Assembly: GCA_037447655.1 (NCBI GenBank)
Contig: JBBHKE010000172.1
Span: forward strand, 64,001-99,578
Direction: 5' to 3'
Length of the DNA: 35,578 bases
Source of the DNA: Zygnema cylindricum
Lineage: Eukaryota; Streptophyta; Zygnematophyceae; Zygnematales; Zygnemataceae
Numbering within the stretch: position 1 is the stretch's first letter; each line of letters begins with the position of its first letter. Shown here in pieces: positions 1-10,804 of the stretch. The position numbers and the translations under genes are program-made. Below the pieces are notes generated by a model. That model saw only the letters and a list, made by a program, of their open reading frames with translations, had not been told where the DNA came from and did not search any database.

Positions 1-215
1 GGTGTTTGCTATTAGTGCTTTCTTTCCCTCATTCGTGTGGACACAACGAGAAGAGTAACTGAGATGTGGGAGTCATATTCGAATCTGTTGTCATGTTTTC
101 AAGTGGACAGAATGTAAGGGACAAGTAAGCGCTGGACTTTGAATTCTAAATCTTTAAAACCATGGATAAAGAATTCAAATCCAATTTTTCTAACCAGATT
201 TTTTTGTGTGAGCAG
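1..215. other. probable intron upstream of histidine kinase exon
   Basis: No open frame crosses this stretch from the window start: all three + frames close within about 65 bases. It ends in a T-rich tract followed by AG at 214-215, which looks like a 3' splice site. I read it as the tail of an intron, with the sensor, kinase and ATPase exons lying left of the window. This is an inference. Confidence 0.5.
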
Positions 216-3200
216 ATGGGACAGCAGGTGGTGGTGGCGTGGCTTCTCTCTCCCGGCACAAGTGCCCAGTTGCGGCAGACTCTCCAGAAAGATGGGTCAT
301 CTCTCATCACCAGCAAACCTCTCCATAGCAGTCGCCTTCGAAAACTCTTCACTAGTGTTCAACGTCTCGTGCAGTCAACTAATCCCCCCATGAGGGCCCT
401 CTCTACCTTTGTGGAACAAAGTGGTCAAGAAACCTCCCCGGGAATGCAAGAGGGTTCGGCATGGGAGGGAGAGAGGAGATTTAGTGGGGGAGACGAGCCT
501 GAAGTCGAGGCAAAGGGACGCAAGACACCATCTCCAACTAGATTAGCAAAAGCTCCAAGTCTTAACAGTGTTTGGGAGGCCATCATGAGAGGGAAGGGCA
601 AAGCCCAGCCTCAGGAGGCACCTGAACAAAGTGCCACAGGTGCTCGGTTCCGGGGGAATGAGAACTCATTTCAAATTGTTGGGGAGACTACGGCCGGAGG
701 ACATAGCCGCAGTGGAAGCAGTCCGGAAATTGGAAAAGATTCAAATTTTGAGAATGACAATAGTTATGCCTCTCCACGAGACAGAAATGCCCGAGAGGGA
801 TATAGCCCTGATAAACGCCGGTTTGCAATACTCAGAGTTAGTCCAGTTCCAGCAGAACGAAGCAAGACTCCGAGTCCACCTCCAGAGATGCCTAGTCCAC
901 CTACTCTCCGTTTGAGTCAAAGAAAGTCTCTTCCGAGGTCCTTGTCTATAGACATTCCTGAGCCGAGGGAAGAGGAGATTAGTGGGACAGGTGCTCTCAC
1001 TCAGGATGGTAATCGGGAAGCCTTCGGATCGCGTATGTTTGATTCCCCAACGTTAGCGGCAGTTACTTCTCCAAGTGGAAAGAAGGAATCACCTTTCAAA
1101 GATCGGTTTCGAGTGGACGACGCAAAAGGAGAGAGTTTGGTGCAGGATAGCCAGGAGAGACAAGAAGCGAGCGAAACCAATGGTCCTTCACTCAGTCTTA
1201 TTGAGGCAAAAGAAAGTGCTGGAGGTAATCATAGCCTTTCTCAGGAATTGGCCAGAAAACACATCCGCAAGAAGAGCCTGGATGCTTCTCTCGGATCTAA
1301 AGAAGCTAAAAGTGGTCTGAATCGGTCAAGCTCGTCAACTCCATTGAGGCCTCCGACTGGAAATTCAGGCATCCCTAGTCCAGCGACCCGGGTGGCCGCA
1401 AGTTTAGCAGTCCCAAGTCCCCTTCCTCGAGAGCTCACTCTCCGTCCAAACACTCCATTAGAAGGGCCCCCGTCTTTTTCTGTCACCCCTGGATTAATGA
1501 GCCCAAAGAGCGAGCAAGAAGGAGCGGAGGAGAATGCTATAGAGGTTGTACAACCAGTCTCTCAGCCTGTGAATACATCTGTGAATTCTCCTCAAGCCAA
1601 ACCGACTAGTGAGGGGACAGAGAGTCAGTTTACGAATCTCGCAACCTCGAGTCCTCCCGTATTGCGTCAGGTTCGGTCAGAGTCAGTCATGAGCCCAGGA
1701 GAGAGTCCTGGAGCAAGCACTTTGAAGGGACTCCACATCCTTGTGGTGGAGGATACAGCCATTCTTCAGAAATTGGCTGCTTTGATGTTACGAAAGTTGG
1801 GAGCAAGAGTTACCATTGTAAGCGATGGTCAACAGGCAGTCGAGGCAGTATCAAATTCTTGGCTCGCAGAAGATGCTTTGTCTAGGAGAAGTGGAGCCCA
1901 AGGGGAAGGTGGGGAGGCTACAGGTGTAGAACAGGCAGAGGGAGAAGGTATAAAAGCAGAAGAAGGTGGTGCGGAGAAAAGGGAGGAGAGTTCAGCAAAG
2001 GTGGGAGATGTGGGGCGGGCCTCTGGGGAGTCGCCTGCTATTGACCTGGTTCTCATGGATTGTCAGGTGAGATTTCATGGTCTCCTTGAGCCGTTGCTAA
2101 TAGCTGATGGGGAAGATTTCTGGTCAGAGGGCTTGATGGTGATACCAATATGATTTATTTCTTTGAAATTGTGCTTGTGTTATCCATTGACCATGGGTCT
2201 TTTTTCCTTCTGTCTCTGTGTTACAATGATCTTGCACTGCCATGCTCCAAAAAAATCTGAATCGATTGTTGTGACCGGGAAGAAAGGTTAGTGAGGTCAG
2301 TAGGATTTGAGATTTTGGAGCGTAGAAAGAATTTGAATTATGGTTGGACTTGAAGTGAGTCTGAAGGTGAGGTTATAAGGTCGTTCCTTTATCATGACGA
2401 TCTCAATTTCCTTTATATTTTTGAACTATGATTTTCAAAAGATAGGCTTGGTTACCAGCAATATTCAATGATGAACTTGTGGTTAAAAGTGAAAATAAGT
2501 TGTCTGTACTTTCCAGTTCAAATCATTCTTAGTAAATGCAAATCAAACCCGTAAATTATCGCCTGAGAATGTATAACATGGCCAGAGTTTTCTCCACTTT
2601 CGAGCTATGGATTTTACTTTTCCGGTGATTTCCATTTTTCGCTGTCACCGAAACTGCAGTTCCTGCTTGTGCTTCTTTTGCTGTCTCTTTAATGTTTTGC
2701 TGGGACTTGTTGTTATGGTTTCAGATGCCCGTCATGGACGGTTATACTGCCACTCGGCGAATAAGGTCGGCAGAAGTTCGTGTGGGACGACATACTCGCA
2801 TTGTGGCTTTGACTGCTCATGCTATGGCAAGGTGCTGTGTATTTTTTTTTTGTTCAAGTTTTCGGGGTTTGTGTTGTTGTTCCGAGATGTAATTACTGTA
2901 TCTGTCACACTTATGAATCTGGAATGGAAAGCTCTTGAATTAGTGGCTTTACTATCAAAAGAAAGTGAATGTTTCGGAAGGTGTTGCAAGGAGGTTTGAC
3001 TTGATCATGATACAAGTTTTTTCTGGTTAATCAGACGGTATTCATCTGTCAGAAGGCGAGATTGAGTGCAAGAGTCTTTGAAGAGTTTTAGAAAGGGACA
3101 TATAGTCCTCAGTCATGTGCTAATTGAATTGTTTGAAGTCTATTTAGTGAAGTGCATCTTGTGCATACGGGCATGAAAAATTTGCTTATAAAGGGTTGAA

Positions 3201-4584
3201 CTGGTTTGCAGACAATCTGTTTCGATGTTCATTCCAGATATGTATCAGAGTTGATTTTTGTGAAGGGCCAGTTTTCTGCCTGGTTGATGTATATGCAAGA
3301 AAATCAAATATTATATGAATTGGTTCTTCCTTTTTTATGTGGTGATGTGAGAATGGCTTGTGGGGGCTAAGGGATGGTTGCAGTGATGAGGCCAAGTGCA
3401 GACAGGCTGGCATGGATGGCTATCTTACAAAACCAATTAATGTCAAGTGAGTGTATTCTTGTTTACCCATCCTTCATGGTTCCGGATTTCTCTGGTTTGT
3501 TCTCTTTCAGATAGAGCATATCAATTGACAGTCAAAATTTACTTAGCTTCCCGTTGGATGAGAGGGATATTTATGGTTATGTAAAATAGGTTTGAAGTAG
3601 TCTGTTATGAGTCAAGGTGGTCATCTCTGTTGGAAGGTTTTTCCTCCCTCTGTATCCTGTATAAGGTTGACCTACTTTTAGGAATTGTTAGTGTAAATGG
3701 GGGAGTGGAATGTATAATACTAATTAAGTGTAGCAAGAGATGGAGACTCATTGTCCACACCTTAAATAGTGCTATTAACACTATTTTTTGATTTTTGGTC
3801 AAAACAAAACCGTGACCAAATTTGTCTTATCAACACGGATAGCAATGGGCATATAGTTTCTTTGCTTATATCATTCGACTAAACCCTAGAATGTGAATGG
3901 GCTCTCCATGTCTGTACTCCGTCAAAAAGGACTGAGGTAGATTACTGTATTCTTAACATTTGACTCTTCGTAAGTGTTTTTGACGTGGCAAATCTGCCAT
4001 CCTGCAATATATTTAGTGTGTATTGTTGCAATACACACTACTTTTTGCAATTTATTCCCTGCGAGTATCATCTTGTAACAGTTAATCGATTTTTTTTTAC
4101 ATTAAGCGGTGATCTATAAGAAAGTGGTTCTTTAGTAAAATTTATGTTTGGCTGTATCTGCGGTTGAGGTCTGTCGCTGTCACGTTTTATTCCTTTTTCC
4201 TCTTCTTCTGTCGTATTTGGAAGCTGTGACGTCACCGTCCTCTGAAACTTTTCTTCCATGCCGATTGTGGTGCCGCCAGAAATCTCTATCAGGAAACCTG
4301 ACACCATTTATTCCTGGGCAGAGGGGAATCTATTTAGGGTTTTGATTCCTTTTTTTCCTTCTTAAATATTTATCTTCCCTCTGCTGGTCCCCTTCTTCCT
4401 TCCCGGTATCTCCTGTGGTCCTTCGATTATTCGCCTTCGTCACTTTCTTGTTCTCATGGTGGGAAACTTTTTATGGGCATGCAGGTTGCTTGTAGACACC
4501 ATATTAACATTGGTAAAGAAGATTCCTGCGAGAAGACCTCCTCTGGATACCTCACAATCCTCTCCCTCTCACAACAAGTTGTAA
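216..4584 (+). CDS. HK1: hybrid sensor histidine kinase, C-terminal part (AHK1/HK1 type), 4 exons, 5'-partial
   Basis: This is the end of a membrane hybrid histidine kinase that passes phosphate to a receiver Asp in a multistep phosphorelay; the AHK1 class is implicated in osmotic and drought sensing. Exons read 216-2066, 2725-2831, 3384-3446 and 4485-4584, all with GT..AG introns. The first about 50 codons resemble the end of a degenerate receiver (a TSKPLHSSRL stretch). A linker of roughly 440 residues follows, rich in Ser, Pro and SP/TP sites. The true receiver starts near 1725 with LHILVVEDTAI. The phospho-acceptor Asp is in LVLMDCQ (codon 2058-2060), followed across the intron by MPVMDGY, then IVALTAHAMA and YLTKPI (Lys codon 3430-3432). 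About 60 low-complexity Gly/Glu residues (1852-2039) interrupt the receiver. The SDEAKC and LTKPI wording matches AHK1 better than the cytokinin receptors. The kinase core is outside the window. Confidence 0.87.
2067..2724 (+). other. intron 1 of the histidine kinase
   Basis: The donor GTGAGA follows the codons for DCQ, and the acceptor TTTCAG precedes the ATG of MPVMDGY. The phase is 0, so the receiver motif DCQMPVMDG is rebuilt exactly by splicing. The intron is AT-rich and I see no gene in it. Confidence 0.85.
2832..3383 (+). other. intron 2 of the histidine kinase
   Basis: The donor is AAG|GTGCTG and the acceptor is GTTGCAG|TGATGAG. It splits a Ser codon (AG + T), giving the join AHAMA-SDEAK. 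I see no gene or repeat in it. Confidence 0.8.
3447..4484 (+). other. intron 3 of the histidine kinase
   Basis: The donor is GTCAA|GTGAGTG and the acceptor is CATGCAG|GTTGC. It splits a Lys codon (AA + G), giving NVK-LLVDTILTL. The intron is about 1 kb and T-rich, with no supported gene inside. Confidence 0.75.
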
Positions 4585-4773
4585 GTTTTCAGAAAAATAT
4601 AGGCTTTTGGAGCACACATTTAGTGCTCTATATTTAAATTTATATGGATCGGCTAGCTTTTAGCTTTTTTTCTGGTTAAAACGGTTTTTTCTACGATTGC
4701 TTTGTTTTAGTCCATATGTTGTAACTTCAAAAAAAGCGTCACTATGGAATGGTTTCGTCGAGGGCTGCCCGGA

Positions 4774-4886
4774 CGAAAAAAGTTGAAAAAGTTGAAAAGG
4801 TTGAAAAGGTTGAAAAGGTCGGAAAAGTTGAAAAAGGTTGAAAAAGTTGAAAATGGTCGAAAAAGTTGAAAAGGTCGAAAGGTTGG
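4774..4886 (+). repeat. minisatellite of about 10-bp units (GTTGAAAAG)
   Basis: About ten head-to-tail copies of GTTGAAAAG/GTCGAAAAG differ mainly in the number of A residues. The array lies about 190 bp after the histidine kinase stop codon, so in or near its 3' flank. Both strands happen to be open across it, but the resulting peptides are purely repetitive and I do not call a gene. Confidence 0.9.
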
Positions 4887-6256
4887 TTAGAGAGTACTTT
4901 CCGGCGTTTTTTTTTCGAGGAGAAGAAGATGAGCAGCTGAAGTTGCTTGCGGGACCCTTTGCCCAAAATAAGCAATAATGGTGTTAGATGAAATCAGTGC
5001 ATTGCTAATTTATGTTAAAAATTACACAACAAGTGTATCCACATTGGACACCTATTGTGTTAAAAATAGCTCTGTGTCCAAAATAGCGCTGGAACTTCAG
5101 GAATTTAATAGGCTCTGCTCTCTTTAAAGCTGGAATGTCTAAAAAAGGAGTTCCCCCGTTCTCTGTGTTTTGTCTCATTATGTATGCTGATGGAATGCTC
5201 ATTATATCATGATCTTCGATGTTCGCAATTATTCCGTTCGAGAAAGACTTTACATGAGAAACTTTAATATGAAACCTTGATGCAGACAAAGCAGTAAATA
5301 CAGCGATTTTATTTGAGGATTGGGTGCTGGTTCATGGAAACCATAAATGGACAACGTTATATTAGGTTTAGTAGTGGTGTATGCATATGGAAAGAGAACT
5401 TAGGCATATGGAATACAGAAAAACTCTTTTAGTGAGTTTCAATTTACCAAGGTATTGTTTGTTAGTGTTGCTCTATTGTCCTCTCTCTGTATGAGGTGTG
5501 GTTGAGAATCACGCATCCATTATTCAAAGATTTGTTAAGAAAAGCGCGGTCGTTAAGCATCTGCGCTACATGCAAAGAATAAAAAGGCAAAATGAAGGTG
5601 AAAATGTTGAAGTATATGAATTCCTAACAAAATCCAAGAATATTGTGAAATTTCTAAAGTCAAAAAAGATAAAGCACAATCTAAAGATGCTAAAAAAAAC
5701 TAACAAATAACAGAAACGAAATATGGAGAACTACGCAGACTTTCTAACCAACACCTATTCAAACAAATCTCCCTAAAAGGAGTAAACTTGCAGTGCTCGG
5801 TGGAGCCCATATAGGGTGGTGTGGAACACCATGGCTTAAGGCCACGATCCACCAACGTTATAGCAGATAGAAGAAGTATGAAAGCGAGCCCGCATTGCAA
5901 AGCCATATACAAACACTGACTACAAAAAGTCTCGAGGAAGGATGGTGGTGGTTTCCTCGGTACCTTTCTCTCAATCGTGAACTCGTCCAAATATCTATAT
6001 ATTATACATGGTGCTTAAGCAATCAAATATCTACACCACCATCAAAATACTTGCATCAGAGTCGTGGTCATCGACATAACCAACAGCTGAACTGCAACGC
6101 CTACGTTGAGTCACTTAACGCACTCCTGCGCAAGAAGAGGGGTTCATGAAAACAATGTCTCCAAAAATACGAAAGGCGCCAGCAAGCAGAATAGTTTCTA
6201 CCCTACCGGAAGGAAATAATGTGACAACTCTGACAAAATAGCAGGCCTATGAAGCA
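4887..6256. other. intergenic, nothing recognised
   Basis: This is AT-rich sequence with scattered stop codons in all frames. The longest open stretches (about 70 to 96 codons near 5498-5990) show no domain or plausible gene structure. It may hold old transposon debris, but I could not tie it to a family. Confidence 0.5.
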
Positions 6257-6258
6257 TA

Positions 6259-6754
6259 GTTCAAAAGTAGGTGAAAGTAGGCCCATACAATATGCCTATT
6301 GTATGTAAAACATACAATATGACCTTAAGACCCATATTGTATTGGTCGCAAAATGAAAAAAAATAGTAACAGGATTGAGCTGCACATCAATCGATAGAGA
6401 ATTAAACGTCATGTCTAAATTTTGAAAAACATTCGGACAAAAAAAAAAAATCTGTGAGTTTTGAGGTGTTTTTTATTTAAACCGTCAGATTCGGACGATC
6501 GGACGGTCGCTGATCAAAGTAGCGATCTAAGAAGATCACATGAAAAGCCCATAACACAACCATCCTACGCTGTGTCAGTTCGCTGAAAATTTCGTCCAGC
6601 GGCGTGCGCTTAGTATGATCATACGTCAGATTCGTACGTTCGTACAAAAGTGTGCACAAACGCACACACATACAGTATGCCTACTCTACGCGAGTTTTGT
6701 GCCAAGTTTTGTGCGCCTACTAAAGGCCTACCATAAAAACGCCTACTTTTGAAC
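6259..6754. mobile_element. MITE-like inverted-repeat element A, copy 1
   Basis: The ends are GTTCAAAAGTAGG and its exact reverse complement CCTACTTTTGAAC, each flanked by TA (6257-6258 and 6755-6756). The symmetry extends to CATAG/CTATG outside the TA. There is no coding capacity. Internally it contains a short palindromic stretch around ACATACAATATG. A second, partial copy lies at 30980-31456, which confirms a dispersed family. TA flanks suggest a Tc1/mariner-like (Stowaway-type) target duplication, though the outside symmetry leaves the exact edge uncertain. Confidence 0.8.
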
Positions 6755-6756
6755 TA

Positions 6757-7150
6757 TGTTCTGAACGTATTTTAAACTTTGTACACGTACGCGCAGCACG
6801 CAATCAAAGCCGCCTCTGCGAAAATCAGTTCCTCTTATAAAGGTTTAACCGTCCAACACGTCAACTCTTCAATAGGTCACAGCGCACACTTTAATTTCAT
6901 TGATCCAATCGTTGAACCGCAAGGTCATAACTGTGGATCCGTGAATAGTACCGGTACTGCAGCCGCCCGTGTATGTGCTGTGACTGATGACTTTATGACT
7001 GTGGTTCGACTATCCATGTGTCAGGGATCTCCGCCAGGGCAGGTCCTTGATCGGACTGCTGTGCGCCCCGGATGCAAAGATCTCAACGGTCTACAACGCC
7101 TGGAGGCCGGCCCTCGGAACGGCTCGTTTCGCTACGCGGGACGCACAGCT
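6757..7150. other. upstream region of the DnaJ gene
   Basis: The stretch between MITE A and the heat-shock element is more GC-rich than its surroundings from about 6900. A + frame stays open from 6779 to 7183, but its composition and lack of any recognisable motif argue for promoter or 5' UTR sequence. A TTATAAAGG at about 6835 is a possible TATA box, without further support. Confidence 0.4.
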
Positions 7151-7165
7151 AGAAGGTTCGCGAAC
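7151..7165. promoter_or_regulatory. heat-shock element, three perfect pentamers
   Basis: The sequence AGAAGGTTCGCGAAC fits nGAAnnTTCnnGAAn exactly, with GAA at 7152, TTC at 7157 and GAA at 7162. It lies 150 bp before the ATG of an Hsp40 gene, where heat-shock factor binding would be expected. The transcription start is unknown, so it could be in the promoter or the 5' UTR. Confidence 0.65.
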
Positions 7166-7314
7166 GCGCGTCAACATTCCTGATCAAGTGATCATACTTC
7201 GTGTATTGCTGTAGCTTCTACCTTTCGTCTCTTTCAGTTGAGAATAATCGGAGCAAAAACTACCTTAGTTTTTATTTTTTCCTTCCTATTTTGAGTTGCT
7301 AGGATTGTGAAGCG

Positions 7315-9419
7315 ATGGGAGTCGACTACTACGGTTTGTTGAAGGTTCCGAAGACGGCAACAGATGATGATTTGAAAAAGGCTTACAGAAAGTTGGCGAT
7401 GAAATGGCATCCTGATAAGAATCCGACGAGTAAAAAGGAGGCTGAAGCCAAATTCAAACAAATTTCAGAAGCATATGAGGTTAGCCTTTCAAACCTACTT
7501 TATGGCAAGGCTGATCTTAACCATGGTGATGCAATTGTGTTAGTGTGTACCTTTGACTTTTTGCCTTATTTCCGCAGTCTGACATCTCGGTCCTGCATAT
7601 CGTTGACGTCACTATGACGTCTGCACGCATTCAATTGGCACCAGGTGGCTAAACTGGTGAAGAGGCAGATTTTTTTTTGGTTTTGGCTTGTAAAATATCT
7701 CTTTTTTTTTTGGAAATTGCATCTGTGGTTAGCATTAGTCAAAATTCTTTTCGGGTTAAGGTAAAATTCCGATGAAACTACTGTTTGATTTTTGCAGGTT
7801 CTTAGCGATCCTCAGAAAAGACAAATATATGACCAGTATGGAGAAGAAGGTTTGAAGGGGCAAGTTCCTCCACCAACCTCGTCCTACTCTCCAGGGGCTG
7901 GAACCTATTCAAATGGCGGAGGACCAACAGTGTTTAACTTTAACCCTAGGAACGCGGAGGATATATTCTCTGAGTTCTTTGGAAGCAGCAGTCCCTTCGG
8001 AGGAATGGCTGGATCTATGGGAAGCATGGGAGGGATGGGAAACATGGGGCATATGGGAAGAATGGGAAGTAAAACTTCGAGAATGGGAGGACCCTTTGCT
8101 GGAGACATGTTTAGTGGTTTTCCAGCAGACAGGAATTTTCAAGGTTATGGAGAAGCAAGTCCTTCACAGGGCAATAAGAAGGCACCGTCGGTGGAAAATA
8201 AACTTCAATGCTCTTTAGAAGAGTTGTACACTGGTTCGACAAGAAAAATGAAGATATCTCGAAATATAGCAGATGCAAGCGGGTAAGTTTGACAATTCTC
8301 CTGGATATCTTTCATATCTTTGATTCTATTTAAGCAAAGTGGAGCTTGAATTCTTTCCTCTGACAAACTAAAACGAGCGAACTTGGATGTCCTGTTTTAT
8401 GGTTCTATTGCTTAAATTGTCTCTGAAAGAGGTGTTGGTTATCTTCTAGGTTGTTTTCTGTGTGTTTGGTAATTCCCTAGATATTTGCACCAATTCTGGT
8501 TAGAATAAAACAATTGTCTTCTCTGTGCTGTGGATGTCTTTTTCTGTACACTTGACCGAATTTGCTCATTATTTCGTGGTGATAATTTCTAAGGCAGTTG
8601 CAGGTTTTTTTCCTATTGGCTCCTGTTCTTTGAGGATATTTATTGTGTATAGACAGTGCTTGTATACTTGTGAAACTATTATTAACTGAAGAAACGCCTG
8701 TGTCAGATTTATTGTCCTTTGCCTGCTGAATCTGTTTGAATCCTATGGTGTTTCATAGGTCAAGGTTAACTTAAGAACAAGTTCACCATGAGCAAGCTTC
8801 ACCACATATTTTACGTAATTCATGGCATTGCACATTTCTTTCACCAAACGGTGGTCCACCCTTTTTCACACGGAATGAAACAAGTTTGAGCTACACTGGT
8901 TTTGTTTTTTAGTTGGAAGGGTTTCGTTTAATTGCAGTATTCCAACTCACACTGGTTATGGTTTGAGTTTCTTACAGGAAGACGATGCCTGTGGAGGAGA
9001 TTCTTACGATTGATGTGAAGCCCGGCTGGAAAAAGGGAACAAAAATAACTTTTCCAGAAAAGGGCAATGAGCAGCCAGGGGTGGTACCTGCTGACTTAGT
9101 GTTTGTCATTGATGAGCGACCGCATGAGCTGTTTAAGAGAGAAGGGAATGACTTGATTTATACGCACAAGCTAACTTTGGCGGAAGCCTTAGCTGATCAC
9201 ACCATATCCCTGACAACCTTGGACGGCCGGACACTTCAAATTCCCGTCAATGAGGTGATTGGGCCAGGTTCGGAGAAGGTAGTGGCAAAAGAGGGTATGC
9301 CTATTGCGAAAGAGCCTGGCAAAAAGGGTAATTTGCGAATTAAGTTTGATGTGAAGTTCCCTTCTCGGTTATCGGCCGACCAGAAGGCAGCTGTGAAGAA
9401 GTACTTGGGTGGGACTTGA
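7315..9419 (+). CDS. class B (type II) DnaJ/Hsp40 co-chaperone, 3 exons, complete
   Basis: This is a J-domain co-chaperone that stimulates the ATPase of Hsp70 and delivers unfolded clients, probably in the cytosol or nucleus because no targeting peptide is visible. Exons are 7315-7479, 7798-8282 and 8978-9419, giving 363 residues, usual for plant DNAJB proteins. The J domain starts at the first Met ([19 protein letters not shown]) and holds the Hsp70-contacting HPD in MKWHPDKNP (about residues 30-38). A Gly/Phe/Met-rich linker follows, with repeated [15 protein letters not shown] steps. Two C-terminal substrate-binding domains come next, with no CxxCxGxG zinc finger, so this is class B. Splices rebuild AYE-VLSDP and ADASG-KTMPVEE. 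A perfect heat-shock element upstream suggests heat induction. Nothing in the reading frame is broken. The family call is secure; the exact paralogue is not. Confidence 0.95.
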
Positions 9420-10367
9420 GGCTGTAATCTTCATGTTTGGGGGAATTCATGTTTCAGCTTCTACACTTTCCCATGCACTGCGTGTGGGGAAGGCACCATT
9501 AAGACACCATTTCTTGACTCTGTAAAGCGTAGGAGTGTAGCTGTTAATTGTTAGTTCATGGCAGTGGAAGGGCAAGCAAGGATGTTGTAAAGGTGTGCAC
9601 AGAGGGAGCTGTCAGGGTAGCTTTTCAAAGATTAGGGCTAAGCGACGTGTGGTCCGGCGGGAACCCCATCGTTTGTTCGTCCTTTGCTGTGTGGTCTTTT
9701 ATTTTTGCCGGATTGCAGAAGCACAAGCTGCATTTCATGTAAACTAGTATATTTCTGATATGTCATAATTGCTCAAACCGTGTATTTGGAAGGATCTTCT
9801 GTTGTTGTGTCTCACTGTCTGCCAAGTTAACTCTCATCCTTTGTAATTTAGCGTCTATTACAAAAAATATCCTGCAGGTTGTTAATATGTTTCAAAGACG
9901 AGGCATGCCTCGGTGTCTTTTTCAATGCAAGGGTGGTCTTGTGATGTCATGTTGCCATGCTTTGTTGGTTTGTAAAAGATTTGCAATGCATCGTTCAAAT
10001 ACTTCATCTTCATTAGAGATACAACGGCCAAAAGCTACATTGCAAGGAGAGATATGTGGGCGGCAGCTGTACATGTGGAACGTGTACTCTAGCCATTCAA
10101 AATGATGAAGTTGCCATGTGGTGTTGTAATGCACTTCGATACAAAATCTTTGGGAAATTTCCTACTGGAGGGAGTTGACGTCAAAATATAGCAGAGGATT
10201 TTTTTTAATGATTTCAACAAATGTCCAACCTGAGCACGATGGCCTGCTCCACATGGTCTCTTTGCAGTGGCCAATTCACTATTTTAGCAGAGAAAGCATT
10301 CTGAAACAAATTAGAGTATCCCGATTGTATAAGACTACGAGGATTCTTCACATGGTTTTACATCAGG
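9420..10367. other. 3' flank of DnaJ and intergenic DNA
   Basis: The first 300 bases are probably the DnaJ 3' UTR: GT-rich, with no further reading frame of note. The remainder contains only short open frames on either strand and no recognised repeat. Confidence 0.5.
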
Positions 10368-10492
10368 GTCCAGAGTTTTTCAGGATTTGTAGAGTTCGTT
10401 CCCAAAGTGTTGCCATTTGGACACATTTCCCGGTTTCCGAATTGTGCCAAAAGGTTGGAAATAGCAGAAAAAGTTTTCACCAACGAAAATTA
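10368..10492 (+). repeat. dispersed repeat C, copy 1
   Basis: About 125 bp starting TCCAGAGTTTTTCAGG match 14715-14837 closely, sharing for example GTTGCCATTTGGACAC and GAATTGTGCCAAAAGG. In both places the repeat runs directly towards a MITE B terminus, so the two parts may form one larger mobile unit. Function unknown. Confidence 0.75.
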
Positions 10493-10508
10493 CTCCTAGC
10501 CGATTCGC

Positions 10509-10731
10509 TACCACCGCGAATCGTTATTAGCGTCAAGGTTTTTTGCGCCTTTTAAAAACATCTTTTCTCCGTACACACTTGTCGGATTTTCAATTTGAGA
10601 CCGCCAATCGGAAGCTGAGAATGATACCTTTCAACTGTAACCGTCAAATCCACAGTCTGACAAGTGTGTACGGAGAAAAGATGTTTTAAGTGGTGAAAAG
10701 AATATTGACGCTAATAACGATTCATGGTGTA
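10509..10731. mobile_element. foldback MITE B, copy 1, with long inverted repeats
   Basis: About 75 bp at each end are near-perfect reverse complements: GAATCGTTATTAGCGTCAA at 10518 and TTGACGCTAATAACGATTC ending at 10723. The arms continue inward through AACATCTTTTCTCCGTACAC. Fewer than 80 bp separate the arms, so a single strand folds into one long hairpin. TA occurs at both outer edges. No protein is encoded. A diverged copy is at 12180-12390, and a lone terminus at 14839-14862. Confidence 0.85.
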
Positions 10732-10804
10732 CCGGTGCAACAACCATAGAAACCCTAAACCCGAAACATAAAAACAATAAATCTATAGCAAGAAAATCTT
10801 TATC

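Noticed and set aside
4581-4586. GTAAGT after the last histidine kinase exon as a further splice donor
   Set aside because: The spliced frame already meets TAA at 4582-4584, and the protein ends at about the expected place after the receiver.
6779-7183. 134-codon open frame before the DnaJ gene
   Set aside because: It has no recognisable motif and overlaps the heat-shock element; promoter or 5' UTR sequence is more likely.
9548-9742. 64-codon + strand open frame after DnaJ
   Set aside because: It lies in the probable 3' UTR and has no recognisable feature.
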